Shown here: positions 1 to 8,828 of the stretch, in pieces
Layout: each line of letters opens with the position of its first letter
How positions within the stretch are numbered: the first letter of the stretch is position 1
Assembly (NCBI GenBank): GCA_014825775.1
Contig: MVAQ01000342.1
Location: 1-15,516, forward strand
Direction: 5' to 3'
Source of the DNA: Krasilnikovozyma curviuscula
Lineage: Eukaryota; Basidiomycota; Tremellomycetes; Cystofilobasidiales; Mrakiaceae
Length of the DNA: 15,516 nucleotides
Translations under genes and position numbers: made by a program
The notes under the pieces: generated by a model
Told to the model about the DNA's origin: nothing
Seen by the model: the letters and a program-made list of their open reading frames with translations, nothing else
The model's database searches: none

Positions 1-436
1 CTGGGACGTGGCGTAAGCTTCCTGCGACTTGGACTCGAATCCCGCAAAGCAGTATACCTTTTATATCGGTGGGACCTGCTCTCTTTGCTATTGGTCAAGC
101 TTTGATCTTGAACTTAAATAAATTATTTTTGGGTGTGGGTGTTCAGATTCAGACGCAGTGTTCAGAGAATATCGCCCCGCTCCGTACGAGCTAAGATTCT
201 TGAACTACAGATATTTCATCCCTTACAAAACATCGAAAGTGCACGCCACTCTAGCTCTTGGAAAGATAGTAATTCCAGTCACAGAGATAGTGTGATTACC
301 ACGTCACTCGAAGCTCACATGACTGTCCTAGTATGCCAAACAAGTCCCACCCAATCGCCCACGCAGTTCTTTCAACTTGAAGCACCATTCCCGGATGAAA
401 ACATCAAATCTATCCCAAAATAATAATATAAGAACT
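1..436. other. Left edge, no gene assigned
   Basis: This stretch lies downstream of the aldolase-family gene, which ends at 437 on the minus strand. In the third plus-strand frame it is open from the window edge to a TAA at 192-194. Part of that reading is hydrophobic (for example PFISVGPALFAIGQALIL) and could be the last membrane segment of a truncated transporter. No splice signals or family motif confirm this. An AATAAA-like string near 116 and the AT-rich run around it would also fit untranslated DNA. I do not assign a gene. Confidence 0.3.
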
Positions 437-1722
437 CTAATTCTTGTGATCGCCTTGAGAGTGCCATTCTTCTTCCTCGATCAACGACGCGAGGCAGAAC
501 CACGCCATCTCCGGGGAACCGAGCTCCTCCTTGGTGCTCTGCAGCTCAGCGCCAGTGACAAACTGAACTTTATCCATTGGTCGCTTAGCAGCATCGAGCA
601 AGAGTTGTGCTTGGCAGCACATGTCGAAGTTGACCATCCTGGACCAAGTAGGGATATTGGAACAGGGTCAGGATAGTCCCACATAAAACTCGTAAAAGGA
701 GAAGGACTCACCACCATGTCGCTTCGTCAATGGAGAGACGACCGACGCAGAGGATACCATGATTTTGAAGGACGGCAATTTTATTCTGTGTACCTAGGTA
801 AGAGCCAATTCGTTCACCTTCATTGGAGGTGAAGACTGCGCCTAGCAAAGAAACGTACGTTGCTCAGCAAAGTCTTCCGGAAGTGCAGAAACAACAACGA
901 AAGTAATGGACTTACCTCCAAATGGAACCAATACAGTTTCACCCTCGTAAGCACATACATCCTGGTTGATCATCTCCAACTGTCTACCAAGGGCAGAGAA
1001 AGCTAAGTGATGAGAGACGCAAAACGAGAAGTGCAACGACTCAGCCAAATACTAGTTTTCGACAAAGTACTACATTCTATGTTACCTTTCGTGTGGGGGC
1101 TGTGAACATGGACGACGGATTCAACACCTCCGACTTTACCGCCCGGGTACTGTGGTCCTCTGCCTTGAAGCTTGTAGATCGGAGCGTGAATCGAGGTTGC
1201 TGATGCGTCGACTGGGTAAATTCCTTCCAAGATGGAACCATCTTCAACGGAGACCCTAATGAGGTTCTACAGGGGCAGGTTTGAGTGGGTTAGCACCGTG
1301 GGGAAAACAAACTCGAAACGACAATTAGGACGATTCACTTACAGACACCTTCATTCGAGCAAAAGACTTTCCTTGTGGGTTAACCCAGAAGGAATTCGGA
1401 TCTACTGGATCTCTGACGGAAAGGTGACCTGAGAAGAAAGAAAGTTAGGTTGAGTCGCCGTCCGAGGACCGAAGGTCGTTCGACTGAAGGACTGACCAGC
1501 GACACCTTCACTCATGCCCATTCTGTGCAGGATTCTGAAGCAGAGCGCCAAGTGTTCCTTCCTGTAGGTCCTCTCGTCTTCTAACGAGGCAAATGAGGGC
1601 ATAATAGTTCGATTGGGGCCTGACTGAACCAAATGGAAAGGAGAGGTCTCTATCTTATCGGTAATTGGAAACGCATTCTCTGGGTCTTGTATCGCTTTGA
1701 TGGAAGGAATGGCGATGGGCAT
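437..1722 (-). CDS. Class II aldolase/adducin N-terminal domain protein
   Basis: Six exons (1722-1497, 1428-1343, 1266-1086, 1002-916, 841-712, 638-437) join in phase to a 303-residue protein. The fold is the class II aldolase/adducin head domain, a small cytosolic metal-dependent enzyme family that includes fuculose-phosphate aldolase and the fungal Mug14-like proteins. Seen: HLSVRDPVDP at residue 77, FWVNPQGKSFARMK, SIHAPIY near 130, VVHVHSPHT with His157 and His159, ALGRQLEMINQDVCAY from about 168, and LQNHGIL with His221. The three histidines match the family's metal ligands. The end WWMVNFDMCCQAQLLLDAA matches the usual C-terminal helix. The ATG at 1722 has a good context (CCAAAATGCCC), but an in-frame ATG at 1770 would add 16 residues. 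One donor (GTCAGT at 1496) is slightly non-canonical. The substrate is unknown; many fungal members are uncharacterised. Confidence 0.88.
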
Positions 1723-2396
1723 TTTGGTAAATTCAGAGGCGAAGTGTTGTGGTTGAGAGAAGAACACCATTTTTGGGCAAGCGTTTTATGCGACTGTCGG
1801 ATTTGCGTTCGCGTGTTACCGGGTAGCTCCCATCCAAAACAAAAAAAAGCAAAAAAAGAGCCATGCACACGAGTCAAGAGAATATTTGAGGTTGAAAAGG
1901 GTGAAGTTAATGTGAAGCTTCTGCGCGTCTGCTATGTTCCATATCACCTCCTCGTCGGATAAGTGGTGGTTCCAACTCTGTCTAGCGCCTTCATCCTACT
2001 GGAGAGCTTCATTAAAATGTATACGTTCAGCCAAAAAGGTGTTCGAAAGGTGTAATTTGATTGAGGTGCAACTAGGCGATAAAGGTTTTTAAGTGACACC
2101 TTCGGCCCCAGGTCTTCTGGGAGTGATATACAGTCCTTCGAAGAGCAAATGGAGGATTTAGAATCAGTTAGAGATTACTTCTGCCTGAAATCTTTCTTGG
2201 ATGGTCATTTGAAGAAAAAATGAAAGAACTCGCTCAGTCATTTTGTTTGAGGGCCCGCTCGAACGGAGTAACGAAATTGTCTGTTTTTAGAGTCCATCAC
2301 GAATCATCAATCAGAACAGATTATATCACAGATAATGAGTTGATCGCCTTTCTTCAATCTCTACGTCGTTCCAATCTAGAATCTAGAGGAAACCAT
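1723..2396. other. Intergenic between two co-oriented genes
   Basis: About 670 bp separate the permease stop from the aldolase-family start, both on the minus strand. The stretch must carry the permease 3' end and the promoter and leader of the aldolase-family gene. It has an A-rich run near 1841-1858 and no convincing TATA box or protein-coding exon. Reading frames seen here on either strand have no family motif. Confidence 0.6.
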
Positions 2397-4971
2397 CTAC
2401 GCCAACTCAATTTTGTTTTCCACTTCCTCGACCTCCTTCTCCTTGGCAGAATGGACTTGAAGACCCCTCTGCTCAAGTTCATCTTCTCCGAATGTACCGA
2501 ACACATCTACTGTATCAACTTCGCCAACACCTTGAGGTGGAAACGCGATGTTTATCAGAATCCAAAGGGTCGATGCGATAGAAAAGCCTGAACACAAACA
2601 TCGTCTGTCAGTAGCTAGATCAACAAGTAAATGGACGAAAAAGAGTCTTACCTAATGGCCATGCAAGGTAGTAAGCATGTAACCACCCCGTTGAGACATG
2701 TATCTTCAGCTTCGACAGCGTCGATACGAAACCTGGAAGAGATGGGAAGACTGCTATCGCCCAGCATACGATTGCTCTCGGGTTCAAGCCTACGGAGGAC
2801 AAAAATGAGCAAAGCGTAAGAGAAACCAAGGAGAGAGATGTCACTGACCATGCCAGAACCAGTAGTCGCTCTCGGTGCTTGGCATGTAAAGATGCGACAG
2901 CTTCATCCTTTGTCTTCTTACGACCCAGTAGTCTGTTACCATGATACCAGAGAGCGGTCCAAGGAAGACAGCATCTAATTGAAAAAATGGTAAGCTCTAC
3001 TTTGTTAGTTAGACAGGGAAGTGCTGGTGACTCACATCCTGAAAGAACTGAGATGAAAGTGTTCGCAGACTGTGAAGATGGAAACAAATTAGTATAGCGT
3101 TCACAAAGGTAACTTTATAAGTAACATACATTGATCAATTGCCATGGGTTGATGGCAAAAGCAACCACAGCGACGACGAAAGGGCCCTGCGATCAAAACA
3201 AAAAAAAAGTTAGCCCAAGGCCAGCCATAAAAGCAAACGCTCAGATACTGACCCTCTTAGAATTGATGTACTTGGGGAACAGACTACTCAAGTCAATCCC
3301 ACCAGTAATGGCATTTCCAGCAACGTTGACTCCCAGCTGACTCATGAAGAACGTCAAAGCTAGGAAGAAGACGGCAGCTCTTGATCCTTTGCTGTTGTCA
3401 GCATGCGCCTGGATCTGTTGCATGAGCTTGTACGGTTGCCTTAAAATGGGTAAAGCATCGTCATGTTCCGTATATCTTATGCCATACAGACGAAACCTTA
3501 CCACAACAGACCGGCGTCAGGGTAGAACTGAGCGGCACAGGACGTGACAACTAGTCCTATGAAAGAACCTAGTACCAGACAGAATGGGATCACAAATATT
3601 TGACCTGCCACTTGGTTGCCTGGACGGGAAGCAAAGCGGGCAAAATCTGGAAAACGCAGAGTCAGCGATTGAACAAATGGTGACAAAGTGATGGGAGCCT
3701 ACCTGATTGATACATGATGGCACCAGCTGGAGCGCAAAGGATAAGTCAGTGAATCAAGTGCAAATCCTTTTTCTTCAACTCACCCCAACCACCAATAGTA
3801 GCTGTCAATGGCACAGATAGTCAGCAATGCGCACTTGTCATAAATCCACATCAAACTCACTCGTGACACTTCTAGCCATCGCCCAACCAAGCGCACTACC
3901 TTCCAATCGAGCACTTCCAAGAACTTGACTGGTTCTGTACATGAGAGGACCTCCACCACCAGCCTTTGCGACAGCCCAGATCATCAATGCGATGACTGCT
4001 ATAGTCACGCAAACAGAGCTGATGACGGCGGGAATTCTGTACCGCTCCGGTTTGATGGCGAGGACTGGAAGAGAGATAACCCAGAAAATGATGAAACCAA
4101 CTGAAAATGATAGCCAGAGTCAGCAGCCGGTCATCCTAATGGAGTGTAGCAGGAACGCACTGAAGTCGGAAGTGTCCATGGCGGCACTTGCTGGAAAGTG
4201 GTTCTTCATTGTGTAGAACCCCGGCCAAATAGCTCCAATCATGTTCTTAACCACTTGTCCTCCCAACCAACTCTGGACACCGTACCTGTAACAGAGAAAT
4301 CGAGGGTTGGTCTTCTCTTCGCCAAAACCATTGAATGTGAAGAAAATTCCATTCACCAGCAGAAACTGAGTATCAGCCTATTACATACAACAAAGCTGAC
4401 ACCTCTCAGACCCCAAGCTGAACGGTTTGCGACAGCAAATGGAATATGCCATGTCCCACCAACGTGACCGTTGGCGACCAAGGCACAGGCAATGATTGTA
4501 GATCCGATGATATCACAAAGCACCGCCTGCCACACTGAGAGACCCAGGGAGAGTAGAGAGGAGGAACCAGCAAGGCCAGAGATGTTGATAGCTTAGTACA
4601 ATTTCGATTGAAGGTCCCGCCGGTAAGGAGTCAGTCTCATTTAGTTCAAACCAAGAATTCGTAGGACAACGATACTCACATGTAGCAAGCCAGAACCAGA
4701 TGAATGTCGTCTTGGTCCATGTCCTTCGAGAGAGAGGGAGCGGCTTGATGCTGATCGTGATGAAACGCGATAAGAATGGTGATTACGATCTGGATTAGAG
4801 TTCATGCATATTTTTATTGGGCTCGAAAAGATGTTTTTCTTACTCATCATTGATCTATGACAGAGAGAGAGATGTCAGTGTTATGAGATGAGGTGACAGC
4901 CAAGGCAGAGCACTCACATATAAGCTTGTTTGACCTGGAACTTCAAGGCGTCTCCAAATAGAAGGCATCAT
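2397..4971 (-). CDS. NCS1-family permease (purine/cytosine/uracil/allantoin/vitamin type)
   Basis: Fifteen exons (4971-4918, 4854-4844, 4750-4680, 4591-4357, 4285-4161, 4100-3861, 3801-3784, 3726-3703, 3646-3502, 3439-3253, 3186-3130, 3069-3036, 2974-2849, 2789-2652, 2587-2397) give 1656 nt, or 551 residues, the usual size for NCS1 symporters. These plasma-membrane proteins have about 12 helices and import nucleobases, allantoin, nucleosides, thiamine or related compounds with a cation. Diagnostic strings are LEVPGQTSLYINDD, PLSRRTWTKTTFIWFW, HIPFAVANRSAWGLRG, YGVQSWLGGQ, MYQSDFARFASRPGNQ, GVNVAGNAITGGIDLSSLFP, FAINPWQLINSANTF, GPLSGIMVTDYWVVRR and GEVDTVDVFGTF. The exons of 11, 18 and 24 nt are required by phase and by these motifs. 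The N-terminus is short; the start is the first of two adjacent ATGs (4971, 4968). The C-terminus is an acidic, lysine-rich tail. The substrate cannot be read from sequence alone. Confidence 0.93.
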
Positions 4972-5067
4972 CCTAGATTTAGCTGGTGCCTCTGCTGTTG
5001 GCCAAACACAAAATAAACTGTGATGAGATGAAGAGGGAACCTCAACTACTTGCCCTTGGCCCTCCCA

Positions 5068-5074
5068 CTTATAT
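5068..5074 (-). promoter_or_regulatory. TATA-like element of the permease gene
   Basis: The minus strand reads ATATAAG about 97 bp upstream of the chosen permease ATG. This is a plausible distance for a fungal TATA box with a short leader. The assignment rests on motif and position only. Confidence 0.4.
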
Positions 5075-5210
5075 GTGGTATACAACGATCGAGGTCCAAT
5101 CAGTTGGGGAAGCAAAAATAATAATTGCGGAGATATCGATCCGCCCGTGATGGCGAATTGGTCAAACCGCGAGAAAAAAAAATTGCCAGTGTAGAAGAGA
5201 AGTTACATAG

Positions 5211-5255
5211 GCTACCTGGATAAAAGCTACCTGGATAAGAGCTACCTGGATAAAA
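5211..5255 (+). repeat. Three tandem 15-bp repeats with GATAA core
   Basis: Three head-to-tail copies of GCTACCTGGATAARA lie at 5211-5225, 5226-5240 and 5241-5255. They are identical except for one A/G in the middle copy. Each holds GGATAA. GATAA is the core bound by fungal GATA factors that control nitrogen-source genes; the fungal consensus prefers A, C or T before GATA, so G here is not ideal. The array sits about 240 bp upstream of the permease ATG and 130 bp upstream of the orphan ATG at 5385, so it could serve either direction. Confidence 0.8.
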
Positions 5256-5384
5256 GTTAAGTTTCACACCAAAAGCGTCGTCTTAGACGCCCTCTGGTAG
5301 CAACGGAATTGGTGGAAAACTGTTCATCACTCTTTCCCCACTGACCATTCCTACCCCTCTGAGTCACCACTACGACCTGACAAA

Positions 5385-5396
5385 ATGACGGCCGAT
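5385..5396 (+). other. Orphan candidate first exon (ATG plus strong donor)
   Basis: A C/T-rich leader leads to ACAAAATGACGGCCGAT, followed at once by the strong donor GTAAGT at 5397. This looks like the short first coding exon (Met-Thr-Ala-Asp) of a fungal housekeeping gene. No recognisable continuation was found. The acceptor ending at 5587-5591 gives MTADQGRKQALSWSRQ and a stop after 38 residues. The phase is wrong for joining to the eS25 body. It may start a short or noncoding transcript, be a remnant, or be chance. Confidence 0.3.
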
Positions 5397-6902
5397 GTAA
5401 GTTATTTAGGGTAAAGGTCAGGCCTTTTTGCTAGGAGTGGGGGGGAGAAAAAAGAAGTTTGGGTCCGTGGGTTGCCATGGGCTGTTATGAGAAGGACGCG
5501 ATGGGGGAAAGAGGACCTTGCGCGACCTTTTGAGATGAGATTTCGTTGAACCCATTGCTCAATTCATCATTTCCCCATCAATACAGCAGGGGAGAAAACA
5601 GGCGCTTTCTTGGTCCAGGCAATGTAGAGGCAATATGCTCCAATACCTTGGCAGTGGCCGCCATGAGAACCCCACCGGAAAGAGATGTTGAGATGGGAGA
5701 GTGACTCTGGTCTACGCCCATTTGTTTCACAAAGCCACTGAGACTCCAGGAAGATGGGAACCCTCTCCAGAGTCGACTTTCGTCGGAAAGCGTAGGAAAT
5801 ATCTGGTCAATGGACGCAGTTTAATTGGGGGAGATTGTTCACCAGTTTGACAAGGAGGACAGGGATAAAGGGTTCTGAACTCCTGGATAACTGGACGGAA
5901 AAACAACAGTAACTGAAAAGATTGAGCCAACTGAAGAGAACAAGCGGCTCAATATTGGTACAGCAGTATGAAATACTGTGTCTGCATTAAATGGCATAGT
6001 GGAGGCGGGAAACGACGTCGTCAAACTGACAATGACATATTATAGTGGTCTGTGAACAGCGCGGTGCTACAACAGCTTGTTTTACTATTCTGAACTAGAA
6101 ATTGGCTATAGAAAGTTCGTTACTCCTCACCATTGAGGCTTTGGTGGGGCTATGCTTTGATTTTTGGGCACGACGTCTGAGATCACAGATGGCGACTCTC
6201 AGGTCAACTTTTTGACCGATTTCTCCAACTTTAAGTCTATCTTGAGATCAAGTTTTTATAATCTCATTGATGTCCTGCTGTACAGCTCAAGATCAGTCTA
6301 GTTTATGCCAGCGCTGGTGCTTCTTGTGTGACGGAGAATGCTGGGGGACGCACCACTACGACCGTGAGGAGGGGGAATGACCTTTAAAGAAATCCTCTCT
6401 AGGAGATAAATCATTTAACACACATTATTCTCTCTCGCAAGAGACCTAGTGGATCAGAACTAGCAAGAACCTGCAGTATGTTGTGTACAGCAGAGCAGGC
6501 AATCGCGATAGGTATAGAGGAACAAAGGACCAGAGCAGCGTCATGTCGCAGTAATTCAGTACTATCATTTCTTATTTGCATCGTCGAAGGCCATCAAAGC
6601 CACCTTCTGGTTATACAGCGCAAGATTTCGCGAACTGGGTAGCTTGTAAACAAGGCGCATCAATATACTCAAAACAAATACTTCATATTGCACCCTACGA
6701 CCTAAATTTCACACTGTTGTAATTAATGACTACAACACAAGCTCGTAGTGTCTCAAAGAATGTACGGCATAATTTGACAGCCTCATGTATAGTTTTGGAA
6801 TTATAATTTCGCACGGTCTGGCAGTGGCGAAAACAATTTCAAGCGAGCTTCTAGAGGACAAGATTGAGCACCTGCTGCAGTTGGTAAACTGTAAGCGTCA
6901 AG
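5397..6902. other. 1.5 kb without a recognised gene
   Basis: All frames on both strands were read. Only short open stretches without family motifs were found, such as minus-strand runs at 5727-5930 and 5839-6024. The right end, from roughly 6400 onward, must include the promoter and leader of the eS25 gene. No snRNA, SRP RNA, RNase P or tRNA signature was recognised. Confidence 0.55.
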
Positions 6903-7676
6903 ATGTAAGTGACCCACCCCCCTATATTACTCTTCGGAGCTGTAATTAAAGCAGTGAACTGATCTATTGATCATTCCTTTTAATGCTCATCAAACTTGCA
7001 AACGATTTGACGTCGACGAAACTCGATTCTTGTCTATCTCGAAATCTTCTATAATGTACCTTGATCCCACCTGGCTTTTCAATTTAACCACCAACTTCAA
7101 CCACATAGGCCTCCAAAAGCTGCCAAAGTTGCTTCGCACAAGCCACAGAAGAAGAAGAAATGGTCCAAGGGAAAGGTGAAGGACAAGGCTAACAACGCCG
7201 TCGTCCTCGACAAGCCAACCTACGACAGAATCGTCAAGGAAGTCCCAACTTTCAAGATGATCTCCCAGTCTGTTCTGATCGACAGAATGAAGGTTAGCAT
7301 TCAACACATGATGATGAGGAGGTTCGGTTGTGCTGGATTGGGTTTGCTGACTCGTAGTTGCGGTTTGGTCGAATCTCTAGGTCGGAGGATCCCTTGCTCG
7401 TGCCGCTATCCGTCACCTCGAAAAGGAGGGTCTCATCAAGAAGATCGTCCACCACCACGGACAACAAGTCTGTCAGTACCCACCCTCTTCCACTCGATGA
7501 AATTCTTCGTTTTGCTTACTCTCCACACCTCAACCGTTTACTTTTTTTTCTGCGCTCCTTACTGATATATCCTTTACAGACAGTGAGTTTCTCCCGATCA
7601 AAGCGTTTTCGCTGAATCTTTTGTACTGACAGCGTCCATTCGTTTCATGATAGCCCGTGCCACCGCTGCCGAGTAA
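6903..7676 (+). CDS. RPS25: 40S ribosomal protein eS25
   Basis: The protein has 100 residues from five exons: 6903-6904, 7109-7292, 7381-7471, 7580-7582 and 7654-7676. eS25 is a small-subunit protein of the 40S head near the tRNA exit site. It also assists some IRES-driven initiation. Seen: MPPKAAKVASHKPQ at the start, KKKKWSKGKVKDKANNAVVL, DKPTYDRIVKEVPTFKMIS, VLIDRMKVGGSLARAAIRHL, EKEGLIKKI and YTRATAAE at the end, all matching yeast and animal eS25. The lysine-rich N-terminus followed by the winged-helix body is typical. Two features are odd. The initiator codon is split AT|G by a 204-nt intron. The conserved Tyr-Thr before RATAAE appears only if a 3-nt exon (ACA, 7580-7582) is included between two introns. 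The identity is certain; the two small-exon details are inferred from conservation and splice signals. Confidence 0.95.
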
Positions 7677-8828
7677 TTGTTGGAAGAGGGGGTTTCGAGG
7701 GAGCAGGATACATCACATGCATAGGCTCAGATTCATTTCCATTCACGAACACATTGTCGTCTTCATGCAAGTTTTTTTTTTTCAGAATGCGCCACCTATA
7801 TGAAAGCGCGATTGGCTGCGACTCGCAACTTTGCTTCCAGAGACCTGAACCAAATTGCTGACGGCCGAGGATTTCTAATCTAATCTGTAAGTGACCTCAT
7901 CGCAGATCTTCTATGAAGATGTCAGTAGCTAGTACGACGACTTGCTGAATGGGTGGGAAGGATTGATGTTGCTGCTGGATTGCTGGGTTGAACTGTTCAG
8001 TCTCGCACTCCTTCATCGAGCCTGCTTTCCGGTATCGGTCCTTGGCCTAAGGCTACGGTCAACTGCTGTGTAGCGTCTTGTAAAGCCTACACTACAAACA
8101 TGACTTGGTCATGAAGCCGTGCTGGTTCTGAAAGCCTCAAGGTGTGGTTGGCTGATCTCGTCTAGCTACCGATCTGCTGGGTCTCATAGAGTGAGAGTCA
8201 TCACTGCCTCTATATCCTACAGGTCCACAGATATGAAGACCAAAACTGTTTCAACGAGCTCTCAAGTCCAGAAGGGAGATAACAGCTGTGTTGTAGCTTG
8301 TCGTTATTGCCCCTCGCGGTGGCTGACCTTTGTATCCTCTCCTGGTAGATTTCTTCAGATTTCAAATCGGCCTTAACAAAGAGAAAACCGAACTTTTGGA
8401 GGCAGTCTAAGAAAGTGAAGAAAAAGGTGGTCTCCATTCTGAACGGCCCGTCTTCTAGCTACTCGGGACCAACGGCTGCCGTTTTTACTCCTGCACGCTT
8501 TCTGGGTGTATCTCTAGCTTTACAGAGCTATTAAGAACTTACAGCATACTCTTTAGGTACGTAATGGACTATCGGATATTATTTCTGCCTTTCCGTTCCG
8601 TGAGGAACACCAACCCCACTTTTCAGCTGTTGCTGATATCTTCATTTGCTTCTTGTTTAGGGGCATTCTTCCACTTTAGTAATCGAAAGGGTATGTCTAT
8701 GTTTCACTCTGTCGATCTACCGCTGAGGAAAGGCGAAACCCTTTATTAACATATGTTGCAGCGCCCCCAGCTTTCAGCCTCTCACCTCTTGCTCGCTCCC
8801 ATTGGGAGCACTACACGTCTCCTTTAAA
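7677..8828 (+). other. eS25 3' region and long upstream region of the zinc-cluster gene
   Basis: No coding exon was recognised in this stretch of about 1.15 kb. It begins with the eS25 3' untranslated region and contains a T-run near 7770. The right part is probably the promoter and leader of the zinc-cluster gene. Several short ATG-initiated frames lie here, so upstream ORFs in the leader are possible. Confidence 0.5.
8557..8761 (+). other. Possible 5' UTR intron of the zinc-cluster gene
   Basis: A GTACGT donor at 8557 (context TTTAG|GTACGT) pairs with the acceptor TTGCAG ending at 8761, giving a 205-nt intron that ends 67 bp before the ATG at 8829. Splicing would remove the small ATG-initiated frame at 8564-8749 from the leader. 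The evidence is splice-site strings only. Confidence 0.4.

Noticed and set aside
20..50. tRNA T-arm-like string GGACTCGAATCC
   Set aside because: The flanking bases do not form a T-stem on either strand, and no anticodon arm or acceptor stem is visible.
2220..2591. 123-codon plus-strand reading frame
   Set aside because: It overlaps the last permease exon in antisense and has no motif; treated as a shadow.
5727..6024. Two overlapping minus-strand reading frames of about 60 codons
   Set aside because: No family motif, no clear splice sites or promoter; length is within chance expectation.
5365..6363. Repeated 13-mer CACCACTACGACC at 5365-5377 and 6351-6363
   Set aside because: The flanks share nothing, so there is no sign of a duplicated element; probably chance.
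7293..7380. Possible box C/D snoRNA in the second eS25 intron (ATGATGA followed by CTGA)
   Set aside because: The two boxes are only about 40 nt apart, there is no terminal stem, and the CTGA is better explained as the branch point (CTGAC, 30 nt before the acceptor).
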